A stretch of DNA of 44,903 nucleotides, taken from contig CAUJHQ010000032.1 of NCBI GenBank assembly GCA_963204815.1, positions 1 through 44,903 on the forward strand, read 5' to 3'. Position 1 is the stretch's first letter; each line of letters opens with the position of its first letter. Shown here piece after piece: positions 26,820 through 35,042 of this stretch. The notes under the pieces were generated by a model. It had not been told where the DNA came from. It saw only the letters and a list, made by a program, of their open reading frames with translations, and made no database searches. Both the position numbers and the translations under genes were made by a program. The stretch is from Pseudomonadota bacterium (GTDB lineage: Bacteria; Pseudomonadota; Gammaproteobacteria; Burkholderiales; Burkholderiaceae_C).

Positions 26820-27776
26820 GTGAACTTCCAACAGCTCCGATCCGTCCGCGAGGCCGTGCGCCAGGGTTTCAACCTCACCGAGGTGGCGGCGGTGCTGCAC
26901 ACCTCGCAGCCCGGCGTGAGCCGGCAGATCCGCGAGCTGGAGGAAGAGCTGGGCATCGAGATCTTCGTGCGCGCCGGCAAGCGCCTCACCGGCCTCACCG
27001 AGCCGGGCAGCACCGTGCTGCCGATCGTCGAGCGGCTGCTGAAGGAGGCCGACAACCTGAAGCGCGCCGGCGAGGACTTCGCGGCGCAGGGCCGCGGCAC
27101 GCTGACGATCGCCGCCACGCACTCGCAGGCGCGCTACGCGCTGCCGGCCGCCGTGCGCGACTTCCGCGAGCAGCACCCGGAAGTGCAGCTGCGGCTGCAC
27201 CAGGGCTCGCCGCGCCAGATCGCCGAGCTGCTGCTGGCCGGCGAGGCCGACATCGGCATCGCCACCCAGGCCATCGCCGACTACGACGAGATCGTCGCGC
27301 TGCCCTGCTACCGCTGGACGCACGCCGTGGTGGTGCGGCGCGACCACCCGCTGGCAGCCGAAGCGGCGCAGGGCACCGCGCTCACGCTGGAGCGGCTGGC
27401 CGACTTCCCGATCGTCACCTACGAACCGGGCTTCACCGGCCGCAGCCAGATCGACGACGCGTTCGCGCAGCAGGGCCTGGGCTTCGACCTCGTGATCTCG
27501 GCGATGGACGCCGACGTCATCAAGACCTACGTCGAGCTGGGCATGGGCGTGGGCATCATCGCGTCGATCGCCTACGACGAAGCGCGCGACCCCGCACTCG
27601 CCGCCATCGACGCGCGCCACCTGTTCGCGATGAACATGACGAACCTGGGCATCCGCCGCGGCGCCTACCTGCGCGACTTCGCGTACGACTTCATCCGCAC
27701 CTTCGCGCCGCCGCTGGACCGTGCGCTGGTGGAACGGGCGCTGACCACGGCACCGGGCACGCGCATCGTGATCTGA
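26820..27776 (+). CDS. CysB/Cbl-like LysR-family regulator
   Basis: A 318-residue regulator of the CysB subfamily. The HTH is FNLTEVAAVLHTSQPGVSR, followed by IRELEEELGIEIFVRAGKRL, the CysB-type wing including HTSQPGVS. The effector domain contains TIAATHSQARYALPAAV, as in CysB/Cbl/SsuR. These proteins control sulfate and sulfonate assimilation by sensing acetylserine, APS or sulfate. Start: GTG at 26820, giving the usual MNFQQLRSV. An inverted repeat lies upstream. It is followed by the VOC and BchO-like genes, and about 2 kb further by the ruined ssu operon, which such a regulator might once have controlled (inference). Confidence 0.88.
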   Translation: MNFQQLRSVREAVRQGFNLTEVAAVLHTSQPGVSRQIRELEEELGIEIFVRAGKRLTGLTEPGSTVLPIVERLLKEADNLKRAGEDFAAQGRGTLTIAATHSQARYALPAAVRDFREQHPEVQLRLHQGSPRQIAELLLAGEADIGIATQAIADYDEIVALPCYRWTHAVVVRRDHPLAAEAAQGTALTLERLADFPIVTYEPGFTGRSQIDDAFAQQGLGFDLVISAMDADVIKTYVELGMGVGIIASIAYDEARDPALAAIDARHLFAMNMTNLGIRRGAYLRDFAYDFIRTFAPPLDRALVERALTTAPGTRIVI

Positions 27777-27800
27777 TCGCGCGCCGGCTATGCTGGCGCC

Positions 27801-28220
27801 ATGAGCTCCATCGCCCCCTTCCACCTCGCCTTCCCGGTCGACGACCTCGCCGCCGCGCGCCGCTTCTACGGCGGCCTGCTCGGCTGCCCCGAAGGGCGCA
27901 GCAGCGACGAGTGGATCGACTTCGACTTCTTCGGCCACCAGATCGTCGCCCACCTGAGCCCGAAGAAGGGCGCCGACCACCACAACCCGGTCGACGGCCA
28001 CGACGTGCCGGTGCCGCACTTCGGCGTCGTGCTCGACTGGGCCGACTTCGAGGCGCTGGCCGCGCGGCTGCGCGCCGGCAACATGCGCTTCGTCATCGAA
28101 CCCTACGTGCGCTTCGCCGGCCTCGTCGGCGAGCAGGCAACGATGTTCTTCCGCGACCCCGCCGGCAACGCGCTCGAGTTCAAGGCCTTCAAGGACCGCT
28201 CGCAGCTGTTCGCCAAGTGA
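27801..28220 (+). CDS. VOC-family protein (glyoxalase/dioxygenase fold)
   Basis: A 139-residue single-chain VOC protein with paired beta-alpha-beta-beta-beta modules: [20 protein letters not shown] at the start and [19 protein letters not shown] at the end. Likely metal ligands are the His near residue 8, a central His (VPHFGVVL) and the Glu of ALEFKAF. Close relatives are annotated as putative dioxygenases; the substrate is unknown. TATGCT at 27789-27794 lies 6 bases before the ATG and no ribosome-binding site is visible, so a leaderless transcript is possible. The next gene starts 11 bases after its stop. Confidence 0.85.
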   Translation: MSSIAPFHLAFPVDDLAAARRFYGGLLGCPEGRSSDEWIDFDFFGHQIVAHLSPKKGADHHNPVDGHDVPVPHFGVVLDWADFEALAARLRAGNMRFVIEPYVRFAGLVGEQATMFFRDPAGNALEFKAFKDRSQLFAK

Positions 28221-28230
28221 CGCGGGCGAC

Positions 28231-29082
28231 GTGACCCTGCCGCCGGACGACTGGCCGCAGCGCGCGCACAGCCGCGCCGTGCGCGTCGGCCCGATCGACT
28301 GGCACGTGCAGGTGGCCGGCCGCGGGCCGGTGCTGCTGCTGCTGCACGGCTCGGGCGCTTCGGCGCACTCGTGGGCCGGCCTGCTGCCGGCGCTGGCGGC
28401 GCATGCCACCGTCGTCGCCCCGGACCTGCCCGGCCACGGCTTCACGACCGGCGCGCCCTACGACGCGCTGACGCTGCCGCGACTGCGCGACTCGCTGGCC
28501 GACCTGGTTGCGGCGCTGGCCCTGCCGGCGCCGGCGCTCGTGGCCGGCCACAGCGCCGGTGCCGCTCTCGCGCTGCGCTGGGCGCTCGACGCACCGGAGC
28601 CGCCACGCGCGGTGCTCGGCTTCGCGCCGTCGCTGGTGCCGCCGCCGGCGCAGTACGGCCAGTGGCTGGCGCCGCTGGTGACGCCGATCGCCACGTCGGC
28701 GCTGGTGACGAACCTGCTCGCCCGGGTGGCCGGGCCCACCGGGATGATCGACGGCCTGCTGGCCAGCACCGGCAGCACGCTGCCGCCGGCGCAGCGCGCG
28801 GCGTACCGGCGCCTCTTCGCCGACCCCGCCCACGTGCGCGGCGCCATGAGCTTCATGGCCGCGGCCGACCTGCCTGCGCTGCTGCCCGCCTGCACGGCGC
28901 TCGCGTGCCCGGCCACCTTCGTGATCGGTGAACGCGACCACTGGATCCCCGAGCGCACGCTGCGGCCGGTGATCGAACGCCACCTGCCCGCCGCCACGGT
29001 CGAGCGCTGGCCGGGCGGCCACCTGCTGCACGAGGAAGACCCGGCGCGCGCCGCCGCGCGCGTCTTGGCCGCGCTGGGCTAG
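28231..29082 (+). CDS. BchO-like alpha/beta hydrolase
   Basis: A 283-residue hydrolase whose N-terminus follows the pattern of BchO, the putative magnesium-chelatase accessory protein of bacteriochlorophyll synthesis: [20 protein letters not shown], then [19 protein letters not shown] and [12 protein letters not shown]. The triad candidates are Ser in [17 protein letters not shown], Asp in IGERDHWIP and His in GGHLLHEED. No other photosynthesis gene is in the window, so BchO identity rests on resemblance only; a generic esterase or lipase is the alternative. GTG start, 10 bases after the VOC gene, probably cotranscribed. It ends 4 bases into the convergent ssuB-like gene. Confidence 0.8.
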   Translation: MTLPPDDWPQRAHSRAVRVGPIDWHVQVAGRGPVLLLLHGSGASAHSWAGLLPALAAHATVVAPDLPGHGFTTGAPYDALTLPRLRDSLADLVAALALPAPALVAGHSAGAALALRWALDAPEPPRAVLGFAPSLVPPPAQYGQWLAPLVTPIATSALVTNLLARVAGPTGMIDGLLASTGSTLPPAQRAAYRRLFADPAHVRGAMSFMAAADLPALLPACTALACPATFVIGERDHWIPERTLRPVIERHLPAATVERWPGGHLLHEEDPARAAARVLAALG

Positions 29083-29774
29083 GCGCCGAGCACGCGGTCC
29101 AGCACGCGCCCCTCGGTGGCCGCGAACGCGGCATCGCCGCGCGCACGCGGCCGCGGCAGGCGGATGCGCCCGTCCAGCGCCACGCGGCCGCCTTCGATCA
29201 GCAGCACGCGGTCGGCCAGCGCCACCGCCTCGCCGACGTCGTGCGTGACCAGCACGGCGGTGAAGCCGTGCTCGCGCCACAGGCCCTCGATCAGGCGCTG
29301 CATCTCGATGCGCGTCAGCGCGTCCAGCGCGCCCAGCGGTTCATCCAGCAGCAGCAGGCGCGGCGCGTGCACCAGGGCGCGCGCCAGCGCCACGCGCTGG
29401 CGCTGGCCGCCGGACAGCACCGCCGGCCAGTCGTGCGCGCGCTCGGGCAGGCCCACCTGCGCGAGCGCGCCGCGCGCCCGTGCCGGCGCGTCGCCGCCGG
29501 CGAGGCCGAGGCCGATGTTGTCGGCCACGCGCTTCCACGGCAGCAGGCGCGGGTCCTGGAACATGATGCGCAGGTCGCCCGGCTCGCCGTCGACGCGCAG
29601 CGTGCCTTCGCTCGGCGTGTCCAGCCCCGCCAGCAGGCGCAGCAGCGTGCTGTTGCCGCAGCCGCTCTTGCCGACGATGGCGACGAACTCGCCCGGCGCG
29701 ATGTCGAGGTCGATGCCTTCGAGCACGCGGCGCTCGCCGAAGCGCTTGCCCACGCCCTTCAACGACACCGCCAC
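29079..29774 (-). CDS. ssuB: SsuB-like sulfonate ABC transporter ATPase with defective Walker A
   Basis: A 231-residue ABC ATPase of the nitrate/sulfonate/taurine family: Q-loop [14 protein letters not shown], signature [17 protein letters not shown], Walker [17 protein letters not shown], switch His [11 protein letters not shown]. The Walker A reads GKSGCGNST: the invariant P-loop lysine (position 41) is Asn, codon AAC at about 29652-29654, one base from AAG. This should abolish ATP hydrolysis. The start is GTG at 29774 (or 29768), overlapping the end of the ssuC remnant as in intact ssuCB pairs. With ssuC and ssuE broken upstream, it is best read as a gene in decay despite its intact frame. 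Confidence 0.82.
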   Translation of the reverse strand: MAVSLKGVGKRFGERRVLEGIDLDIAPGEFVAIVGKSGCGNSTLLRLLAGLDTPSEGTLRVDGEPGDLRIMFQDPRLLPWKRVADNIGLGLAGGDAPARARGALAQVGLPERAHDWPAVLSGGQRQRVALARALVHAPRLLLLDEPLGALDALTRIEMQRLIEGLWREHGFTAVLVTHDVGEAVALADRVLLIEGGRVALDGRIRLPRPRARGDAAFAATEGRVLDRVLGA

Positions 29775-30352
29775 GCCGCTGCGCGCTGGTAGCCCGGGTG
29801 CCAGCGCAGCCACCAGCGTTCCAGCCCCTTCGCCAGCAGGTCGGCGCCCTTGCCCATCAGCGCATAGAGCAGGATGCCGACGAGCACCACGTCGGTCTGC
29901 AGGAATTCGCGCGCGTTCATCGTCATGTAGCCGATGCCGGCCTGCGCCGAGATGGTCTCGGCGACGATCAGGATCACCCACATGAAGCCGAGCGAGAAGC
30001 GCACGCCCACCAGGATCTGCGGCAGCGCGCCCGGCAGGATGACGTCGCGGTACAGCGCCCAGCCCGACAGGCCGTAGCTCTTCGCCATCTCGATCAACCC
30101 CTTGTCGACGCCGCGGATGCCGTGGAAGGTGTTCAGGTAGATCGGGAAGAACACGCCCAGCGACACCAGGAAGAGCTTGGCCGCCTCGTCGATGCCGAAC
30201 CACAGGATGACGAGCGGGATCAGCGCCAGCGGCGGCACGTTGCGCACCATCTGCAGCGTCGAGTCCAGCGCGGTCTCGGCCAAGCGTTGCGACCCGGTCA
30301 GCAGCCCCAGCCCCAGCGCCAGGCCGCCGCCGAGCGCGAAGCCCGACAGCGC
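29759..30352 (-). pseudogene. ssuC: ssuC remnant (sulfonate ABC transporter permease, 5' end deleted)
   Basis: About 197 codons of an SsuC/TauC-type permease are readable, beginning [16 protein letters not shown] and continuing [20 protein letters not shown], including the family's ATPase-contact (EAA) region around [20 protein letters not shown]. Intact family members are about 260 residues; the first ~65, with the first membrane helix, are missing. Directly upstream, without a start codon, the sequence becomes the 5' part of ssuE in another frame (junction about 30350-30358). The only usable start is a TTG at 30283. The 3' end overlaps ssuB. Confidence 0.82.
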
Positions 30353-30534
30353 GCCTCGGCGCGGGCCAGCAGCAGGTCGGCCGCCCGCAGCTCGCGCAGC
30401 GGCAGGTGGCAGGTGAAGAGGGCGCGGTCGGCCAGCCGGCGCTCGACGAAGCGCAGCAGCGCGGCCGAGCGCGAGCCGGCGGTCGGGCTGCCGGCGATGC
30501 CGACGACGGAGAGGTTGCGGTGCGTTTCAGCCAT
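30353..30534 (-). pseudogene. ssuE: ssuE remnant (NADPH-dependent FMN reductase, 3' end deleted)
   Basis: About 60 codons match the start of Ssu[21 protein letters not shown] (FMN phosphate-binding GSP-x3-SR motif) and [16 protein letters not shown], corresponding to the E. coli SsuE segments ITLAGSPRFPSRSSSLLE and LQNFAPEDLLYARFDS. The match then stops. The frame runs on through about 18 unrelated codons of ssuC DNA to a stop at 30298. Intact SsuE is about 190 residues. The canonical ssuEADCB order means one deletion removed the rest of ssuE, all of ssuA and ssuD, and the start of ssuC. Confidence 0.8.
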
Positions 30535-30635
30535 GGCGGCATGATCGCGAGCGCCGCGCCGTTCACGAACGAAGGCTTTCGGTGATGCATATCCCACGGC
30601 CGAATATCCGTGCGCGGGCATACTCGAAGCGCTCC

Positions 30636-31259
30636 ATGACGCTCTTCACCTTCATCCGCCACGGCGAGACCGACGCCAACCGGCAGCTGCGCTTCCAGGG
30701 CCAGATCGACACCCCGCTGAACGCGAACGGCCTCGCGCAGGCGCAGCGGCTGGCCACGCGCCTGGCCGACGTGCCGCACGACCGCCTCTTCACCAGCGAC
30801 CTGCAGCGCGCGCGCCAGACCGCCGCGCCGCTGGCCGCCGCGTGGGCACGGCCGGCCGAACCGCTGCCGGCGCTGCGCGAGCAGAGCTTCGGCATCCTGG
30901 AAGGCGTGCCGGTGGCCGACGTGCCGGCGCTGCACCCCGACCTGTGGGCCCACTGGCTGCAGCACCAGGCCGACTTCGCGCTGCCCGGCGGCGAGAGCCT
31001 GCGCCGCTTCCACGAGCGCGTGCTGGGCGCCGTGCGCACGCTGGCCGAAGCCCATGCCGGCGAGCGCATCGCCGTCGTCACGCACGGCGGCGTGCTCGAC
31101 ATGCTGTGGCGCCACGCGAACGCGCTGCCACTGCACGGCCGGCGCGACTGCGTGATTCCCAACACCGGCATCAACCGCCTGCGCTGGGTGGGCGACCGGC
31201 TGGAGATCGAGGTCTGGGCCGACGACGCGCACGTCGCCGACCTGCTTCAGCCGATCTGA
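30636..31259 (+). CDS. Histidine phosphatase family protein (phosphoglycerate mutase-like)
   Basis: A 207-residue member of the histidine phosphatase superfamily. The phosphohistidine motif is [11 protein letters not shown] near residue 7, with a second conserved block [15 protein letters not shown], the acid Glu region [10 protein letters not shown] and the second catalytic His in VTHGGVLDM. These small enzymes act as phosphatases (e.g. CobC/GpmB-like) more often than mutases; the substrate is unknown. I chose the ATG at 30636, directly before the motif; an ATG at 30582 would add 18 unlikely residues. It is divergent from the ssuE remnant. Confidence 0.9.
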   Translation: MTLFTFIRHGETDANRQLRFQGQIDTPLNANGLAQAQRLATRLADVPHDRLFTSDLQRARQTAAPLAAAWARPAEPLPALREQSFGILEGVPVADVPALHPDLWAHWLQHQADFALPGGESLRRFHERVLGAVRTLAEAHAGERIAVVTHGGVLDMLWRHANALPLHGRRDCVIPNTGINRLRWVGDRLEIEVWADDAHVADLLQPI

Positions 31260-31306
31260 CCGCCCCCAGCGCCGGGCTGCGCCGCGGCCCGCGCCGCGCC
31301 GGGGGA

Positions 31307-31338
31307 TCGAGGCGACCGGCAGAGCCGGATCGTCTCGA
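31307..31338. terminator. Long hairpin between convergent genes
   Basis: TCGAGGCGA-CCGGC, loop AGA, then GCCGG-(A bulge)-TCGTCTCGA gives a stem of about 14 pairs with one G-T pair and one bulged base. It lies in the 82-base interval between the histidine phosphatase and the convergent substrate-binding protein, 4 bases from the latter's stop codon. No T-run is seen, but position and stability suit a bidirectional terminator. Confidence 0.5.
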
Positions 31339-31341
31339 GAC

Positions 31342-32841
31342 TCACTGCCAGCTCAGCGCCGACAGGTCGTTGGCGAAGACCGGCATGTCCTTCCAGAGCC
31401 CCTTCACGCGCGCGTTGGCCACCGTGATCCAGGTCGGCTGGTAGAGATAGGCCGCCACGGCGTCGGTGGCCACGAGCTTCTGCGCCTCGGCGAGCAGCCG
31501 GTTGCGTTCCTCGGGCTTGATGGTCGCGTTGATCTTCGCCCACAGCGCGTTGAACTCGGCCGAGTCGTAGTTCCAGTAGTAGCCCGGGCGCGCGAAGTTG
31601 CCGAAGTCCAGCGGCTCGACGTGCGAGATGACGGTCAGGTCGTAGGCCTTCTGGCCGTACACGCCCGACAGCCACTGCGCCCACTCCACGTTCTCGATCT
31701 TGGCGACGATGCCCACCTTGGCCAGCTGCGCCGCGATGACCTCGCCGCCCTGCCGCGCGTACGGCGTGGGTGGCAGCTTCATCGTCAGCTCCAGCGGCGG
31801 CGTCACGCCGGCCTGGTGCAGCAGCGCGCGCGCCTTCGCCTGGTCGAACGGGTTGATTCCGGTGGTGTCGACGTAGCCCGGCGCGCCGGGCACGTAGAAG
31901 CTGCCGATCGGCAAGCCGAAGCCGTCGGCCGCGCCTTCGATGACCGACGCGCGGTCGATCGCGGCGGCGATGGCGCGGCGCACGCGCACGTCGTCCAGCG
32001 GCTTGCGCTTGTTGTTGATGGCGAGGATGGTCTTCGCGCGCGAGCCGCCGATCAGCACCTGGAACTTCTTGTTCTCCTGGAACTGCTTCAAGCTGCGCGC
32101 CGCCGCCACGCGCGGGAACACGTCGACGTCACCCGACAGCAGCGCCGCCACCTGCGCCGCCGGGTCGTTGACGAAGCGCACCGTCACGCGGCGCAGCTTC
32201 ACGTCCTTCGCGTTGCGGAAGCCGTCCCAGCGCGCCAGCGTGACGGCCGAGCCCTTGGCCCAGTTGTCGACGCGGAAGGGCCCGGTGCCCACCGGCTGCG
32301 TGTTGTTGGTGGCCGCGCTCTTGGGCTCGACGATGACGGCCGTGGCCTGGCCGAGCTGGAACAGCAGGTCGGGGTTGCCGTTCTTCAGGTTCAGCACCAC
32401 GGTGTTCGCGTCGGGCGTGTCGATGCGCTCGATGTTGGCGAACACCGCCTTGTCCTTGTTGGTGCTTTCCTTTGCCACCGCGCGCTCGTAGCTGAACTTC
32501 ACGGTCGCCGACGAGAAGGGCTCGCCGTTCTGGAACTTCACGCCGTTCTTGAGCTTGAAGGTCCAGGTCTTCAGGTCGGGGCTGACGGTCCAGCTGTCGG
32601 CCAGCAGCGGCGTCGTCCGGCTGTCGCTGTTGATCTTCGTGAGCGTCTCGAAAACGTTGTACTGGACGATCTCGGCGATCGCCGACGCGGCACCCGCGGT
32701 CGGGTCCAGGCCGGGCGGCTCCAGCGTCATCGCCAGCGTCAGCGTGTCCTTCTTCGCCTGCGCCAGCGCCTGCGGGGCGGCGGCCAGCAAGGCCAGCGCG
32801 GCGGATGCGGCCACGGCGACCGCGCGTCGGGTGAGGTTCAT
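31342..32841 (-). CDS. Peptide-type ABC transporter substrate-binding protein (SBP family 5), orphan
   Basis: A 499-residue periplasmic binding protein of the DppA/OppA/GsiB class. The signal peptide (about 1-28, [10 protein letters not shown]) is followed by [20 protein letters not shown], the family's opening strand, and by [20 protein letters not shown] and the [13 protein letters not shown] segment. Ligands of the class are di/oligopeptides, glutathione or nickel chelates; specificity here is unknown. ATG at 32841 suits the GGAG site (spacing 9) and the signal peptide; ATG at 32847 is an alternative. No permease or ATPase genes adjoin it, so it must share a transporter encoded elsewhere or have lost its own. 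Confidence 0.92.
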   Translation of the reverse strand: MNLTRRAVAVAASAALALLAAAPQALAQAKKDTLTLAMTLEPPGLDPTAGAASAIAEIVQYNVFETLTKINSDSRTTPLLADSWTVSPDLKTWTFKLKNGVKFQNGEPFSSATVKFSYERAVAKESTNKDKAVFANIERIDTPDANTVVLNLKNGNPDLLFQLGQATAVIVEPKSAATNNTQPVGTGPFRVDNWAKGSAVTLARWDGFRNAKDVKLRRVTVRFVNDPAAQVAALLSGDVDVFPRVAAARSLKQFQENKKFQVLIGGSRAKTILAINNKRKPLDDVRVRRAIAAAIDRASVIEGAADGFGLPIGSFYVPGAPGYVDTTGINPFDQAKARALLHQAGVTPPLELTMKLPPTPYARQGGEVIAAQLAKVGIVAKIENVEWAQWLSGVYGQKAYDLTVISHVEPLDFGNFARPGYYWNYDSAEFNALWAKINATIKPEERNRLLAEAQKLVATDAVAAYLYQPTWITVANARVKGLWKDMPVFANDLSALSWQ

Positions 32842-32874
32842 CGGCATGGTCTCCTGCAATGCGCGGATGGTAGG

Positions 32875-33873
32875 TCAGCCGGCGACCGGATGGAGGGCCG
32901 CCACCGGCTCGGGCGCGAGCAGCGTGCCGTCGCGCAGGCCGCGCACGGTGCCCAGCACGAGCACGACGACGACCAGCGAGCAGAGCGCCAGCAGCACCGG
33001 CCCCAGCACCGCGAGCAGCGTGCCGGGCTGCGCCAGCCGCAGCGTGAGCGCGGCGAAGGCGGCGAGCGGGAAGCTCATGCCCCAATGCGGCAGTCCGAAA
33101 GGCAGCGCCATGATGGCTTTCGCCTGCGTGCCCACCCACAGGAAGCTGAACAGCGCCATGCCCCAGAGCAGCCAGCCGACGACCGGAGGTGCACCGAACT
33201 GCAGCGCCGACAGCCCGACCACCGCCGGCGGCGCGATGAAGATGAAGCTGGTGGGCTTGAGCCGCTCGGGCCACGGCCCCTGCACCGCCAGCCGCACGAC
33301 GACGAGGATCATCACCACCGGCCAGAACAGCAGGCCGACGCCGAACTGCGCCGCCGCCCAGTCGGCATGGCCCAGCGGCACACCGGCCAGCGGCACCAGC
33401 ACGTTGCCGACGATCGGGATGAAGAGCGCCGGCGTCGCGCTGGCCCACTGCAGGCCGCCCTGTTCCTTGCCCTTCCACCAGCGGCCCAGCACCCACAGCG
33501 TGAGCGCAAACTGCAGCACCGCGCCGGCCCACCAGAGCGCATCGACCACGGCGTGGCGCAGGCCGAGCGCGACGGCCACCGTGGCCAGCAGGATCATCGC
33601 GATCGGCAGCGTGGCGACGAAGGTGTGGCGCACCGGGTGGCGCTGGTCCTCGGCCCAGGCCTCGGGGTAGCGCCGGCCGCGCAGCACGGTGGCGACGGCG
33701 AGCACGCCGAACACCGCGGCGGCGAGCGTGCCGATCGCGAACGCGGCGGCACCGGCCATCTCGCCCATCAGCGGCACCGCGCGGTGCCAGGCCAGCGCCA
33801 GGCCGCACAGGCCCATGACGATGGCGTACCAGCCGGGGAACAGGAACTTCAGCGGGGTCGGCGAGGCACTCAT
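32875..33873 (-). CDS. TDT-family (TehA/SLAC1/Ssu1-like) transporter
   Basis: A 332-residue inner-membrane protein with about ten hydrophobic helices, e.g. FPGWYAIVMGLCGLALAW, FVATLPIAMILLATVAVALG and LFWPVVMILVVVRLAV. The family signature features FPGWY...GL near the start, FIPIVGNVLVPLAG, and FIFIAPPAVVGL are visible. TDT proteins include bacterial TehA, plant SLAC1 anion channels and the yeast sulfite exporter Ssu1. It is the last gene of the SQR/RND operon, 10 bases after the preceding stop, so sulfite or another anion is a reasonable substrate (inference). ATG at 33873 without a clear ribosome-binding site suggests translational coupling. Confidence 0.88.
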   Translation of the reverse strand: MSASPTPLKFLFPGWYAIVMGLCGLALAWHRAVPLMGEMAGAAAFAIGTLAAAVFGVLAVATVLRGRRYPEAWAEDQRHPVRHTFVATLPIAMILLATVAVALGLRHAVVDALWWAGAVLQFALTLWVLGRWWKGKEQGGLQWASATPALFIPIVGNVLVPLAGVPLGHADWAAAQFGVGLLFWPVVMILVVVRLAVQGPWPERLKPTSFIFIAPPAVVGLSALQFGAPPVVGWLLWGMALFSFLWVGTQAKAIMALPFGLPHWGMSFPLAAFAALTLRLAQPGTLLAVLGPVLLALCSLVVVVLVLGTVRGLRDGTLLAPEPVAALHPVAG

Positions 33874-33883
33874 CGGCGGTGCG

Positions 33884-34651
33884 TCAGGGGTCGATGGTCT
33901 CGTCGGCGTCGGCGCCGAACGCGGAATACAGGCGCGCGAACGGTGGCTTGATCGACCGTGCCGCCTTCAGCAGCGCCGCGTCGTCGCTGCCGCGCAGCGC
34001 GTCGGACAGCGCCGTCAGCGCCTTCGAGCCGTCGGCCAGCGCGGCCTTGAACTGCAGGAAGCGGCGCGAGCTCATGCGGTGGTCGGCCGCCTCGGGCAGG
34101 TTCTGCTCGATGCCGCGCCAGTGCGCGCGCGCCTCGGCGAAGGCGCGCTCGATCTCGCTGCGCATCGGCGGCGAGATCGGCAGCAGCCCGCGCGCGCCGG
34201 CCGAGGCCAGCAGTTCCATCGGCTCGTGGAAGCGCGCGAGGCGGTCGGGGAAGTAGTCGATGCCGGCGCCCTCGCGCGCCCTCAGCAGCGCCGCGCGCAC
34301 CGGTTCCAGCGCGTCGTGCGCAGCGGCCCAGTTCGCCAGCGCCACCGCGGCGTCGGCGGTGTCGATCTGGCGCGCGACGGTCTCGAACGTCGCCGACCAG
34401 TCGGCCGGCTTCCGGATTTCCAGCGCCACCCGCAACGCCGGCCAGCGGCCGTGCAGCCGCTGCATCGCCGCCCGAGCGCGCGGCGCGGCGCCGGCGTCCT
34501 GCTGCACCGCCTGCGTCAGCGCCAGCGCCGGGATGTAGACGGCGTCGAAGGCGACCATCGCGTCGAGCAGCGCCGACCGCGCGGCGGTGGCGGGCCGCGC
34601 CAGCAGGCCCGCGGCGACCAGCGTGCCGAGCGCGCGGCGGGTGATCGGCAT
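33884..34651 (-). CDS. Tat-exported helical protein of unknown function
   Basis: A 255-residue protein beginning MPITRRALGTLVAAGLLARP, a twin-arginine-type signal peptide cleaved near ATAA. The mature part is almost entirely predicted helix (VAFDAVYIPALALTQAVQQD, ANWAAAHDALEPVRAALLR) with scattered conserved-looking Tyr, His and Trp, suggesting a helical bundle that may carry a cofactor or metal. I do not recognise the family. It sits between the CsoR-like repressor (23 bases upstream) and the TDT transporter (10 bases downstream), inside the SQR/RND operon, and has a GGAG site. Tat export would fit folding before secretion, e.g. with a bound cofactor (inference). Confidence 0.75.
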   Translation of the reverse strand: MPITRRALGTLVAAGLLARPATAARSALLDAMVAFDAVYIPALALTQAVQQDAGAAPRARAAMQRLHGRWPALRVALEIRKPADWSATFETVARQIDTADAAVALANWAAAHDALEPVRAALLRAREGAGIDYFPDRLARFHEPMELLASAGARGLLPISPPMRSEIERAFAEARAHWRGIEQNLPEAADHRMSSRRFLQFKAALADGSKALTALSDALRGSDDAALLKAARSIKPPFARLYSAFGADADETIDP

Positions 34652-34674
34652 CGGGAGCTCCGGGGCGGTGGCGG

Positions 34675-34965
34675 TCAGCGCACTTTGCCGAGCAGCACCT
34701 GGACTTCGTCGAGCAGCGTGCCGAGCTCGCCTTCGCCCTGATCGTCGAGGTGCAGGCGCGACTGCAGCTCCTGCTGCATGAAGCACACCGTCATGCGAAC
34801 GTAGGTGCTGTCCAGCGCCTTGCGCACCGCCGCCATCTGCGAGGCGATGTCCAGGCAGGGCTGGCCCTCTTCGATCATGCGCTGGATGCCGCGCAACTGC
34901 CCTTCGGCGCGCTTCAGGCGGTTCAACAGGTCGGTGCGGGAGGCGGTGTCGGCAAGCGTGGACAT
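34675..34965 (-). CDS. CsoR/CstR/FrmR-family (DUF156) transcriptional repressor
   Basis: A 96-residue all-helical repressor: LLNRLKRAEGQLRGIQRMIE is the family's DNA-contact helix, followed by C37 in EGQPCLDIASQMAAVRKALD. Family members sense Cu(I), Ni, formaldehyde or reactive sulfur through a Cys at this position plus His/Cys 25 and 29 residues later. Here those two positions are Phe62 and Glu66; the only other Cys is C61. So it is neither classic CsoR (C-H-C) nor typical CstR (C-C spaced 29), and persulfide/disulfide sensing through C37-C61 is a guess. ATG at 34965 is chosen; an in-frame ATG at 35010 would add 15 Ala-rich residues. It probably represses the operon it belongs to. Confidence 0.9.
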   Translation of the reverse strand: MSTLADTASRTDLLNRLKRAEGQLRGIQRMIEEGQPCLDIASQMAAVRKALDSTYVRMTVCFMQQELQSRLHLDDQGEGELGTLLDEVQVLLGKVR

Positions 34966-35042
34966 GGTGCAGGCTTCGGCAGCGGGCGCGGGAGCGGTCG
35001 AGGCGGCCATTGTGTCGGAGATGCCGGCCGTGCGTGAAACCG

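Noticed and set aside
29079..29774. Calling ssuB a pseudogene outright
   Set aside because: The frame and all motifs but one residue are intact; a sequencing error or residual function cannot be excluded, so it is kept as a CDS with the defect noted.
31261..31305. GC-rich stretch CCCCC...GGGGG after the phosphatase gene as a separate terminator
   Set aside because: Only loosely paired runs of G and C with many alternative pairings; the adjacent hairpin at 31307-31338 is far better defined.
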